From the NCBI GenBank assembly GCA_012103255.1, contig WLXD01000001.1:1406803-1470802 (forward strand): a stretch of DNA of 64,000 nt, given 5' to 3'. Below are positions 54,268 to 62,184 of this stretch, piece after piece. The position numbers and the translations under genes are program-made. Position 1 is the stretch's first letter, and each line of letters opens with the position of its first letter. The notes beneath the pieces were generated by a model. It worked only from the letters and a program-made list of their open reading frames with translations, was not told the origin of the DNA and searched no databases. This stretch comes from Acidobacteriota bacterium. GTDB taxonomy: Bacteria > Acidobacteriota > UBA890 > WLXD01.

Positions 54268-54621
54268 ATGGCACCGAAGCGATCGCATCAGGCGGAGCCG
54301 CCAGAGGCAGCCGACCTGTCGCAGCCGTGCTGCACGCTCGACTTGGAGGGCGAGGAGCAGGAACGATTTGTGCGCATGAGCAAGGCGCTCGGCAACCCGC
54401 TGCGGTTCGAGATCATGAAGTTTCTGCTCACGCACCCCGGCTGCATCACCAGCGACATCGTGTCGCATCTCCCACGGGCGCAGTCGACGATTTCGCAGCA
54501 CCTGAAGGTCCTGCGCACGGCAGGGTGGATCGAAGGCGTCGTCGAGGGCCCGGCAACCTGCTACTGGCTCAACAAGGACTCCCTGAGCTGGTACCGCACG
54601 AAGGTCGGACTCATCCTGTAG
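54268..54621 (+). CDS. ArsR-family winged-helix repressor
   Basis: 117 aa; GGAGGA before ATG. KALGNPLRFEIMKFLLTHPG and the recognition helix QSTISQHLKVLRTAGWIEG are ArsR/SmtB-like. A CC pair (residues 21-22) could be a metal(loid) or redox sensor, although the helix lacks the classic ELCVCDL motif. The gene converges on the SRPBCC gene with an 11-nt overlap, the common ArsR + AHSA1 pairing. Confidence 0.92.
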   Translation: MAPKRSHQAEPPEAADLSQPCCTLDLEGEEQERFVRMSKALGNPLRFEIMKFLLTHPGCITSDIVSHLPRAQSTISQHLKVLRTAGWIEGVVEGPATCYWLNKDSLSWYRTKVGLIL

Positions 54622-55075
54622 GCGCATCGGCCTCTTCGATCCACCGCTTGAGCCCGTCGGCGAGAATCGACGTCCAGCCTTCTTTCAAGATCTGAACGGT
54701 CTTGTCGGCGACGTTCCCGATGAGTGCGTCCTGGAAGACCACTTTCGTAGAGTCGCCATTCGTTTCGAGCCGTATGCTCACGAGACTTCGTGCCGGGCCG
54801 CCCCAGTTGGCACCGAGGTCCCCGGCAAGGTCCAGGGACTCACCAACCGTGCACATCTGCACGGTGTACCAGAGTAGGCTCCCGGTTCCGTCGAGGTTCT
54901 CGATCAGCCCGCCGCCGGCGCGTGGGTCGAGCGTCACGGTGGCGTTCGGGTCCACCATCCGAGCGTCCTTCGGCCACCACTCGTCGCTGTCATGGGCGAG
55001 CGCGCCCCAGACGTCTGCGGAAGAGGCCCGGATCTCGACCTCGATGGTGTAGTCAAAGTTGCTCTCGGCGCTCAT
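54611..55075 (-). CDS. SRPBCC (AHSA1/START-like) domain protein
   Basis: 154 aa from the ATG at 55075 (GGGAG upstream). FDYTIEVEIRASSADVWGAL, GGGLIENLDGTGSLLWYTVQ and RSLVSIRLETNGDSTKVVFQ form the helix-grip fold that binds hydrophobic ligands. A strong dyad lies in its promoter. Ligand unknown. Confidence 0.9.
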   Translation of the reverse strand: MSAESNFDYTIEVEIRASSADVWGALAHDSDEWWPKDARMVDPNATVTLDPRAGGGLIENLDGTGSLLWYTVQMCTVGESLDLAGDLGANWGGPARSLVSIRLETNGDSTKVVFQDALIGNVADKTVQILKEGWTSILADGLKRWIEEADAPTG

Positions 55076-55092
55076 GTCAGTTGGCTCCCTGT

Positions 55093-55130
55093 TAATCGTA
55101 GAATTACGATTATAGGGTTTCGCGAAACCC
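55093..55130. promoter_or_regulatory. ArsR-type dyad plus 16-bp palindrome in a divergent promoter
   Basis: TAATCGTA-GAAT-TACGATTA (55093-55112) is perfect over 8-bp arms and nearly identical in its core to 46414-46429. Directly beside it is the perfect palindrome GGGTTTCGCGAAACCC (55115-55130), a separate possible site. The region separates the SRPBCC gene (minus) from the wHTH gene (plus). Confidence 0.6.
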
Positions 55131-55190
55131 GGCGCGCGATCGGGCGAATCGCTACAATGAAGTGGCTCCCCCCAGGTTGAGCCCATCGCC

Positions 55191-57401
55191 GTGCACGAAC
55201 CCTCCGAGTCCATGACCGATCCGTTCCAGGTGGGCGAGTGGACTGTGTTCCCGCTTCGCAACGAGATCTGCGGCCGTGACGGTGTGGTGGTTGAGCTCGA
55301 GCCGAAGGTGGCGCAGTTGCTCGTTGTGTTGACCGAGGCCGCCGGTGAGGTGGTGTCGCGCGACGATCTGCACGCCGCCTTGTGGCCCGGCACCTTCGTA
55401 ACCGACAAAGCACTTACCGGCGCCGTTGCAAAACTGCGTAAGGCGCTCGATGACGACGTGACCTCGCCGCGCTTCGTGGCTACGATTCCCAAGCGCGGCT
55501 ACCGGCTGGTTGCGCCAGTTGTCGCGCCGCCCTCAGACGAGTCGGCCCTCCAGGCCGCGGCGGTCGGTGCCGCGCAGCAAGGGCGACTGTATGGCGTTCG
55601 AGTTCGCGTCGCGACCGGCATCGCGGTGGGTCTACTTGTCGCTCTCGTTGGGGGCACCGCCTGGTCGGGACTCGTCGATCGCCCCGATCCTGGGCCAGCG
55701 GCAATTCAAGTCACCAGCGCACCCGGCTTCGAACTCCACCCGGCTATCTCGCCAGGCGGCGAGACCGTTGCCTACACGGCGGCCGACGCGGATGACAACT
55801 GGGACATCTATCTGCGGCGTCCCGGTAGCGACTCAGCGTTGCGTCTCACCGAGCATCCGTATCGCGACGTGCGTCCGATCTGGTCGCCCGATGGCACCCA
55901 GATCGCGTTCATGAGGTTCGACGACACGTCATGCCGCCTTATGGTGATGCCCGCGCTCGGCGGCGAAGCGACGCAGATCACCTGGTGTTCCGAATTTGTT
56001 CCGGCGCAGGTGTTCTGGGGACCGAAGCCGACCTGGTCGCCCGATGGCCGCTTCATCGCCTGGCCATATCGCGACACGGTCATCGAGTCGGTGGCGATTC
56101 ACTTCGTGGACGTTGCAACGGGAACCAGTCACCGGGTGACCTCGCCGCCCGACTGGCATGCGGACGCGGCCCCGGCGTTCTCTCCCGACGGCCAGTGGCT
56201 GGCGTTTTCGCGGCGAGGCTACGCGGCGGCGGAGGTGTGGGCGATTCGTCTGGACGAGTCGGGCCTGGCCGCGAGTTCACCCCGTCAGATTACGTTCGAA
56301 GCTCGCACGATGATGGGTCACGCCTGGCTTGCCGACGGACGCGAACTGCTTGTGTCATCGCAACGTGACGGCACGTTCAGCCTCTGGGCTTATCCGATCG
56401 AAGGCGGCACGCCTCGATGGGTTCCGGCGCCGGGGGAAAACCTCAAAGAGCCGAGCGTGGCCCGCACAGGCGGCCGTCTCGTCTACGAAAACTGGAACTA
56501 CGACGAGAACATCTGGCGGGCGGACCTCGGGGCGGCTGCGATTGTCACCACAAGCCGCGGTAGCGCGTCCGCCGCCGCCGAGCCTCCGACCTCACAGTGG
56601 ATTGCTTCGAGCCTGTGGGACTCCGAACCCGCGTACTCGCCCGATGGCGCTCGCATTGCTTTCGTTTCGAATCGCTCCGGGGCTTTCGAGATCTGGTCGG
56701 CCAATGCGGACGGCTCGGCGGCCCGTCGCGTCACGAGCATCGATGGCGGTGCGATCGGGCCGATCGCATGGCACCCGAATAGCGAACTGCTGCTGTTCGA
56801 GGCGCGACCACAGGGTGTGGCTCAGATCTTCTCGATACCAGCGTTGGGTGGCCTGGTTAGGCAGGTCACCGAGGGGCCTCACGAGAACGTCTTGCCGGTA
56901 GTGTCGCCGGACGGCAAGCGGCTTTGGTTTACCTCCAACCGAACCGACGCTTGGGAGATCTGGAGCGTCGCGCTCGACGAAGCGGTTGCCGACGGTGCTC
57001 CGGAGCAAGTGACATCCGAAGGCGCCTACGCGGCCCGAGTCACCGGCGACGGTCGCACGTTGCTCTTTACGCGGCACGCGGAACCGGGTTTGTGGGCGCA
57101 GCCGGTAGATGGGGGGGCGGCACGTGAGGTCGTGCCCGAACTCCGAGGCAGCGACTTCGGCAACTGGACGGTGCACCAGCGTCACGTCGTGTACCTGCGT
57201 CGAACTGCGGAGCGCCGCGGGACTGAGGTCGTGGCGGTCGACCTGGATACAGCCGAGACGCGCACGCTCTTCGCGCCCGGCGGTACCATCCTGGCGTCGC
57301 GTCGCGGCCTGTCGGTGTCCCCGGACGGTCGATACCTGCTCTATACGCAGATGGACGATGCCAGCAGTGACCTCGTGGTGGTGGAAAACCTGCTGCGCTA
57401 G
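55191..57401 (+). CDS. wHTH (CadC/OmpR-type) - TM - PD40 propeller regulator
   Basis: 736 aa. The OmpR-type winged helix (about 10-107) has VVELEPKVAQLLVVLTEAAG, LHAALWPGTFVTDKALTGAV and PKRGYRLVAPV. One TM at about 140-160. A long TolB/PD40 propeller follows (repeats such as RPIWSPDGTQIAFMRFDD, PAYSPDGARIAFVSNRSGAF). A membrane-bound one-component regulator with periplasmic sensing propeller, a frequent Acidobacteriota design. GTG start. Confidence 0.93.
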   Translation: MHEPSESMTDPFQVGEWTVFPLRNEICGRDGVVVELEPKVAQLLVVLTEAAGEVVSRDDLHAALWPGTFVTDKALTGAVAKLRKALDDDVTSPRFVATIPKRGYRLVAPVVAPPSDESALQAAAVGAAQQGRLYGVRVRVATGIAVGLLVALVGGTAWSGLVDRPDPGPAAIQVTSAPGFELHPAISPGGETVAYTAADADDNWDIYLRRPGSDSALRLTEHPYRDVRPIWSPDGTQIAFMRFDDTSCRLMVMPALGGEATQITWCSEFVPAQVFWGPKPTWSPDGRFIAWPYRDTVIESVAIHFVDVATGTSHRVTSPPDWHADAAPAFSPDGQWLAFSRRGYAAAEVWAIRLDESGLAASSPRQITFEARTMMGHAWLADGRELLVSSQRDGTFSLWAYPIEGGTPRWVPAPGENLKEPSVARTGGRLVYENWNYDENIWRADLGAAAIVTTSRGSASAAAEPPTSQWIASSLWDSEPAYSPDGARIAFVSNRSGAFEIWSANADGSAARRVTSIDGGAIGPIAWHPNSELLLFEARPQGVAQIFSIPALGGLVRQVTEGPHENVLPVVSPDGKRLWFTSNRTDAWEIWSVALDEAVADGAPEQVTSEGAYAARVTGDGRTLLFTRHAEPGLWAQPVDGGAAREVVPELRGSDFGNWTVHQRHVVYLRRTAERRGTEVVAVDLDTAETRTLFAPGGTILASRRGLSVSPDGRYLLYTQMDDASSDLVVVENLLR

Positions 57402-57495
57402 CGGTTTCGTGACCTTTTCGTGGCACTGACGTGGCTTTGATTTCTGTGCTCCCGGCCATAGTGGATGCATCTCAACGTCCCCCGGCCAGACCGTC

Positions 57496-59256
57496 ATGCC
57501 AAATCCACGGCGCGCCCACGGGCGCCTGTCGCTGCTAGCTCTGATCCTTCTCGTATCCGCAGGTGGGCTCGCGATCGCGGCACCCGTATCTCCGCAGGCA
57601 GATACCGCGTTCGTCGGCGTCGACCTCGTCACCATGGCCGGAAGTGGGGTTCTACGCGATCAGACCGTGTTGATCGGGGGCGACCGAATCCTCGCGTTCG
57701 GTGCAAGCGACGAGCTTCCGGTGCCGGTTGGCGCACGACGCATCGATGGCCGCGGGGCCACATTGATGCCTGGGCTCGTAGACATGGGCATGTACGGGCT
57801 TGATCCTCATGATCAACTGCCCTTCCTGGTTGGCGGTGCGACGACGATTCACCATCTGCGCGGTTCGCTGCTGCAGCTTGATTGGGACGATCAAATCGCA
57901 GCCGGAACGATGGTCGGGCCGCGCATCGTTCCGTCGAGCAACGTGATCGATGCCTCGAGCGCGCAGCGCAACCCGCCGTGGTTTCATGCTGATTCAGTCG
58001 ACCAGGTGGCTGGAATTCTCGACGACCACGTCCGACGTGGTTACCCCACCGTGCGCATCGGTGCCGCGCTCGAAGCGGGCGTCTACAGCGTGGTACTCGC
58101 GGAAGCGGCGAGTCGAGGTCTGCCGGTGATTGGCGACCTTCCTTTCGGCGTTGAACTTGACGCGATTGGAGCTCAGGCGGCAATTCTCGGACTGACCGCC
58201 ATCGTCGCCGCGATGCACTCAGACGACTTCGAGTTGCCGTGGGGACCTGCTGCGCGCTACTTCCCCAGCGCCGCGGCGTACACCACGCTCGACCCGAATC
58301 GTATGGATTCCGTCGCGTCGCACGTGGCGGCGTCCGGCGCTGCAGTGATTGTGGCTGAGCCTAACCATGAAATGCAGGTGCTGACGGCGCCCGAGCTGCG
58401 CGACCGACTGGCCGACCCCGCACTGGCAACGATGCAGCCCGGGTCACGTTGGGGATTCCAGCGCATGACCGATCGCGTTGCTGCAAGAGAGGCGCAGTTT
58501 CCGCCGGACCCGGACGAACCGCGCCGTGCGAGTGCGAGTCGCCTAGACGTGCTCGCGGCCCTGCACCGCCACGGAGTCATGCTCGTTCCAGCTACCGTCG
58601 GCGGCATGATGGCGCCCGGTGAGGGGCTGCGAGCCAGCATTCGCACTCTGGTTGCGGCGGGCCTGTCGGAGGAAGAAGCACTTCGGAACGCCACAGCAGG
58701 TGCGGCGTCCGTGCTGGGCCAGGAGTCGTTGTTTGGTCGAATTCGTCCAGGCATGCGCGCGGACCTCCTGCTCGTCGATGGAGATCCCACGAAGGACCTG
58801 GGTGCGCTGGATCGTCGCCGCGGCGCGATGGTGAGCGGTCGTTGGCATGAGCAGTCGGACCTGGAGGCGGCACTCGCCGACCGGGTCGACTACTACGCCG
58901 GCGAGGATCGATACATGGGTCTGCTGGAGTCCGAGGGCGTCGATGCCGCGCGGCAGTGGTATCTGGAGAACCGGTCGGAAACCAACCCTCAGCCGTTTCG
59001 CCACACCCGCACGATCATGTACGTGTACCAGCTCACGGGGAACGGAGATCTCGAGCGGGCGGAGGCCGTGATGAACTTCCTTATCGAAGTGTTCCCGGAC
59101 CACTGGTATGTCTACGACACCCTGGCCTACGTGCATGAACAAGCGGACAAGCCGGAACAGGCTATCGCCGCCTATCAACGGTCCCTTGAGTTGTACCCGG
59201 GCAATTTCAGCGCGGTCGAGGGCATCGCGGCATTGCAACGGGAGTCCTCGGAATAG
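57496..59256 (+). CDS. Exported amidohydrolase-fold protein lacking metal ligands, with TPR
   Basis: 586 aa, signal to about residue 30. The imidazolonepropionase-like frame is clear: VDLVTMAGSGVLRDQTVLIG, GATLMPGLVDMGMYGLDPHD, then RIRPGMRADLLLVDGDPTKD. The metal-binding HxH after PGLVD is replaced by MGMYG, and the expected G-T-D-x-G strand reads VPATVGGMM, so the bimetal site is absent. A TPR pair closes the protein (HWYVYDTLAYVHEQADKPEQ). Probably a binding or structural derivative rather than a hydrolase. Confidence 0.85.
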   Translation: MPNPRRAHGRLSLLALILLVSAGGLAIAAPVSPQADTAFVGVDLVTMAGSGVLRDQTVLIGGDRILAFGASDELPVPVGARRIDGRGATLMPGLVDMGMYGLDPHDQLPFLVGGATTIHHLRGSLLQLDWDDQIAAGTMVGPRIVPSSNVIDASSAQRNPPWFHADSVDQVAGILDDHVRRGYPTVRIGAALEAGVYSVVLAEAASRGLPVIGDLPFGVELDAIGAQAAILGLTAIVAAMHSDDFELPWGPAARYFPSAAAYTTLDPNRMDSVASHVAASGAAVIVAEPNHEMQVLTAPELRDRLADPALATMQPGSRWGFQRMTDRVAAREAQFPPDPDEPRRASASRLDVLAALHRHGVMLVPATVGGMMAPGEGLRASIRTLVAAGLSEEEALRNATAGAASVLGQESLFGRIRPGMRADLLLVDGDPTKDLGALDRRRGAMVSGRWHEQSDLEAALADRVDYYAGEDRYMGLLESEGVDAARQWYLENRSETNPQPFRHTRTIMYVYQLTGNGDLERAEAVMNFLIEVFPDHWYVYDTLAYVHEQADKPEQAIAAYQRSLELYPGNFSAVEGIAALQRESSE

Positions 59257-59321
59257 CAGCTTGGCGGCCGGTGGGACCGAGGCGCCGCGCCGCGCCGCTA
59301 CACATCTCCCGAGGACGCCAC

Positions 59322-60164
59322 ATGACTCTCCGACGATCTCTGCTGAGTATTCTCGCGCTCGCAGCGTTCTCGCCCGCTGCGGCTGCACAGGACGACTTCC
59401 ATATTCTCGTTACCAACGACGACGGCATCGAGTCGCCAGGCATCCAGATGCTTGCCGAGGCGTTGCGCGCCGTGGGTACGGTTCACGTCGTGGCGCCGTG
59501 CGGTCAGCGCAGCGGGGCGAGCATGTCGGTTTCGCTCGGCTCGTCGATCGAGGTTCGCGACATCGACGAGGACGGAGTCAGCGGCACGTGCGCCGACACC
59601 ACCCCCGCCAACGCGGTGATGCTGGCGATCGCGGCCATGGCGCCGGAGGGCGGCTTCGATCTGGTGGTCAGCGGCATCAACGCGGGAGCCAATATCGGGT
59701 ACGCGTCGCACATGTCCGGAACCGTTGGCGCGGCCATGATGGGCGCGCTCTACGAGGTCCCGGCGGTAGCGGCGTCGCTGGGCGGCCGCAACCGTGACTT
59801 CGCCTATCCGGCGGCCTTCGTGGCCGAATTCGTGCGCGAGTTGAAGACGAAACCGGCGACGCCCGGCGTGGTGTTCAACGTAAATGTCCCCACCTCCGAC
59901 GCCACGGCCATCGAAGGCATCACGGTGGCGCCGATGGGCGGGTTCAGCTACGTGTTGGGTTACGAGGAAGTCGAGGGGGAGGGGGCGGCTCGTCGATTCG
60001 ACGCATCGATCAGCCTGGCCACCGAGGCACCCGCGGGTAGTGACACCGAGGCGTTCATGGGCAACCACATCACCATCACGCCGCTCGTGTTCGACTGGAC
60101 GGCGCACTCGCTGCTCGATGGGATGCGCGCCTGGAGTCTCGATCATGAGGTCGGACGCGACTGA
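59322..60164 (+). CDS. surE: SurE-family 5'-nucleotidase with signal peptide
   Basis: 280 aa from the ATG at 59322 (GAGGA upstream). The signal peptide (ILALAAFSPAAAA) is unusual because SurE is normally cytosolic. Catalytic features: ILVTNDDGIESPGIQ with the two metal-binding Asp, GQRSGASMSVS, VSGINAGANIG and GTVGAAMMGAL. A nucleoside-monophosphatase in the periplasm is expected. It overlaps the following sulfatase gene by 20 nt. Confidence 0.9.
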   Translation: MTLRRSLLSILALAAFSPAAAAQDDFHILVTNDDGIESPGIQMLAEALRAVGTVHVVAPCGQRSGASMSVSLGSSIEVRDIDEDGVSGTCADTTPANAVMLAIAAMAPEGGFDLVVSGINAGANIGYASHMSGTVGAAMMGALYEVPAVAASLGGRNRDFAYPAAFVAEFVRELKTKPATPGVVFNVNVPTSDATAIEGITVAPMGGFSYVLGYEEVEGEGAARRFDASISLATEAPAGSDTEAFMGNHITITPLVFDWTAHSLLDGMRAWSLDHEVGRD

Positions 60165-61632
60165 GGTGGTGCCGACTCTCGAACGCTCGACGTGTGGAGT
60201 GGGTGCGCTAGTTGTCGCGGCTGCTGCGATCGGTTGTGGCGCGCCTGCCGAGCCTGAGGTACCGCCGACGAACATCGTCATGATCGTTGTCGACGATCTG
60301 GGCTGGGTTGACACCAGCAGCTACGGCAGCACTTTCTACGAGACGCCGAATATCGACGCGCTCGCCGCGGCCGGCGCCCGGTTTGCTGATTTCTACGCAG
60401 CGAGTTCGGTTTGTTCGCCGACGCGGGCGAGCCTGATGACCGGGAAGCATCCGGCTCGATTGAAGCTCACCAACTGGATCGGTGGCGAACAGAACGGACT
60501 GTTGAATCAGGCGGAGTACATACGACAACTGCCACTGGAAGAGGTCACCGTAGGCGAGGCATTCCGCGACGCCGGCTACGCCACCGGATACATCGGGAAG
60601 TGGCACCTGGGGCGGCGTGGCTTCCTCCCGGACAGTCAGGGTTTCGACTACACGTTTGCCGTGAACGAGGCAGGTCAGCCCGGCGACTACTTCCCTCCCT
60701 ACGAGAACCCGGATTGGTCGATCACCAACGTGCCGGATCTGGGTGATGTGCCAGAGGACACCTACCTTCCGGATCGACTCAGTCAGGCGGCCGTCGACTT
60801 CATCGAGGCCAACGCCGAGACGCCGTTCATGCTGGTGCTGTCGCATTACGTCGTGCACACGCCGCTGCAGGCGCCGACCGCCGAGATCGCAAAGTACGAG
60901 GCCAAAACGGCGTCGATGGGGCCTGAAGACGACACTCACTACGAGGCGGAACGCGACTCCGAGACCAAGTTGCGCCAGGATCACGCCACGTACGCCGCCA
61001 TGGTCGAGGCCACCGATCGGAGTGTGGGCCGCGTGCTGGCGAGCCTCTCCGCGCGCGACCTCGACGAGCGGACAGCCGTGGTCCTTGTTTCCGACAATGG
61101 CGGGCTCAGCACTCTCACGCGTCGGAGCTTCAATCAGGCCACGGCTAACGTCCCGCTTCGCGCCGGGAAGGGCTGGCTCTACGACGGCGGCATTCGTATT
61201 CCACTCATTGTCCGGCTGCCCGGGACGGTGGGGGCGGGGACCGTGGTCGATACTCCCGGCGCGACGACCGACCTTTACCCGACGTTGCTCGATCTGGCGG
61301 GCCTGCCAGCCCGTCCTGACCAGCACGTCGATGGCGTGAGTCTGCTCGGGCCGATGCGCGGAGAGTCGATCTCCCGCGACTCGCTCTTCTGGCACTTCCC
61401 GCACTATCACGGTTCGGGCAACCGCCCCGGCGGCGCCGTGCGGATCGGTGATCTCAAGCTCGTGGAGTGGTACGAAGACGGGGCTACCGAGCTCTACGAT
61501 CTGTCCGCCGACATCGGCGAACGCGTGGACCTCTCGGAGTCCCAACCCGACGATGCCGCGCGCCTGCAGAGTGCACTGCGTAATTGGCGCGTCGCCGTCG
61601 GAGCCAACATGCCCACGCCGCGAGACGAGTAG
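60145..61632 (+). CDS. Arylsulfatase-family sulfatase, lipoprotein
   Basis: 495 aa. Possible lipobox AAAIGC (Cys31). Metal site VVDDLGWVDTSSYG (D50/D51), formylglycine motif CSPTRASLMTGKHPAR (C90), GKWHLG and SDNGG, all needed for activity. Needs a formylglycine-generating enzyme, not seen here. Hydrolyses a sulfate ester; substrate unknown. ATG at 60145 lies inside surE. Confidence 0.94.
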   Translation: MRSDATEVVPTLERSTCGVGALVVAAAAIGCGAPAEPEVPPTNIVMIVVDDLGWVDTSSYGSTFYETPNIDALAAAGARFADFYAASSVCSPTRASLMTGKHPARLKLTNWIGGEQNGLLNQAEYIRQLPLEEVTVGEAFRDAGYATGYIGKWHLGRRGFLPDSQGFDYTFAVNEAGQPGDYFPPYENPDWSITNVPDLGDVPEDTYLPDRLSQAAVDFIEANAETPFMLVLSHYVVHTPLQAPTAEIAKYEAKTASMGPEDDTHYEAERDSETKLRQDHATYAAMVEATDRSVGRVLASLSARDLDERTAVVLVSDNGGLSTLTRRSFNQATANVPLRAGKGWLYDGGIRIPLIVRLPGTVGAGTVVDTPGATTDLYPTLLDLAGLPARPDQHVDGVSLLGPMRGESISRDSLFWHFPHYHGSGNRPGGAVRIGDLKLVEWYEDGATELYDLSADIGERVDLSESQPDDAARLQSALRNWRVAVGANMPTPRDE

Positions 61633-62079
61633 ATGTACACACACACGCAGGCCGGTTGGCTGGTTCGTATTGCGACGACGCCGATCCTGCTCGTGGCGCT
61701 GTACATCGCGAGCGTTCGTGGCGGGGACGCCTGGCTGGCAATTCCGACGCTCGGGTTCTACGGGTTGATCGTTGTGCTGTTCGGCAGTCTCACAGTGACA
61801 GTCGACGACACCCACGTGCGCGCGGCCTTCGGTATTGGCTGGGTGCACAAGAAGTTCGCTCTTGCAGATATCGAGGCCGTCGAGCCTGTACGAAACCCCT
61901 GGTACTACTTCTGGGGCATCCGCTACTACGGCCGCGGCATGCTCTACAACATCTCCGGTCTCGACGCCGTACGCATCCAACTCGCGGAGGGTCGGGAGGC
62001 TCGCATCGGCACGGATGAGCCGACAGCTCTGGCCGCTGCAATTCAGGCGGCCGTGCCTGGCCAAGCCCCAACGGCTTAG
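61633..62079 (+). CDS. Small membrane protein with PH-like domain
   Basis: 148 aa; its ATG follows the sulfatase stop directly. Two TM segments (about 12-27, 35-52) and a bacterial PH-like domain: LTVTVDDTHVRAAFGIGWVH, DIEAVEPVRNPWYYFWGIRY. Function unknown. Confidence 0.8.
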   Translation: MYTHTQAGWLVRIATTPILLVALYIASVRGGDAWLAIPTLGFYGLIVVLFGSLTVTVDDTHVRAAFGIGWVHKKFALADIEAVEPVRNPWYYFWGIRYYGRGMLYNISGLDAVRIQLAEGREARIGTDEPTALAAAIQAAVPGQAPTA

Positions 62080-62095
62080 CGCGCTCGACTCCGCG

Positions 62096-62131
62096 CAGAG
62101 AAAAGGCCGGGATGTTGAACACCCCGGCCTT
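62096..62131 (-). terminator. Strong intrinsic terminator for the TonB receptor
   Basis: Arms AAGGCCGGGATGT (62103-62115) and ACACCCCGGCCTT (62119-62131) pair over 13 bp with one mismatch around TGA. Read on the minus strand the stem is followed by TTTTCTCT. It lies about 55 bp past the receptor stop and may also stop transcripts from the plus strand. Confidence 0.85.
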
Positions 62132-62184
62132 AGGTCCCTGTCACTCTGCCGGACGCCCCCGAGGAGGCCCGACAGAGCGGCTAT

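Noticed and set aside
57496..59256. Active amidohydrolase assignment
   Set aside because: Metal ligands are missing, so only the fold is claimed.
60208..62064. 618-codon minus-strand open frame opposite the sulfatase
   Set aside because: Its composition is His/Arg-rich without motifs, while the plus strand encodes a clear sulfatase and a PH-like membrane protein.
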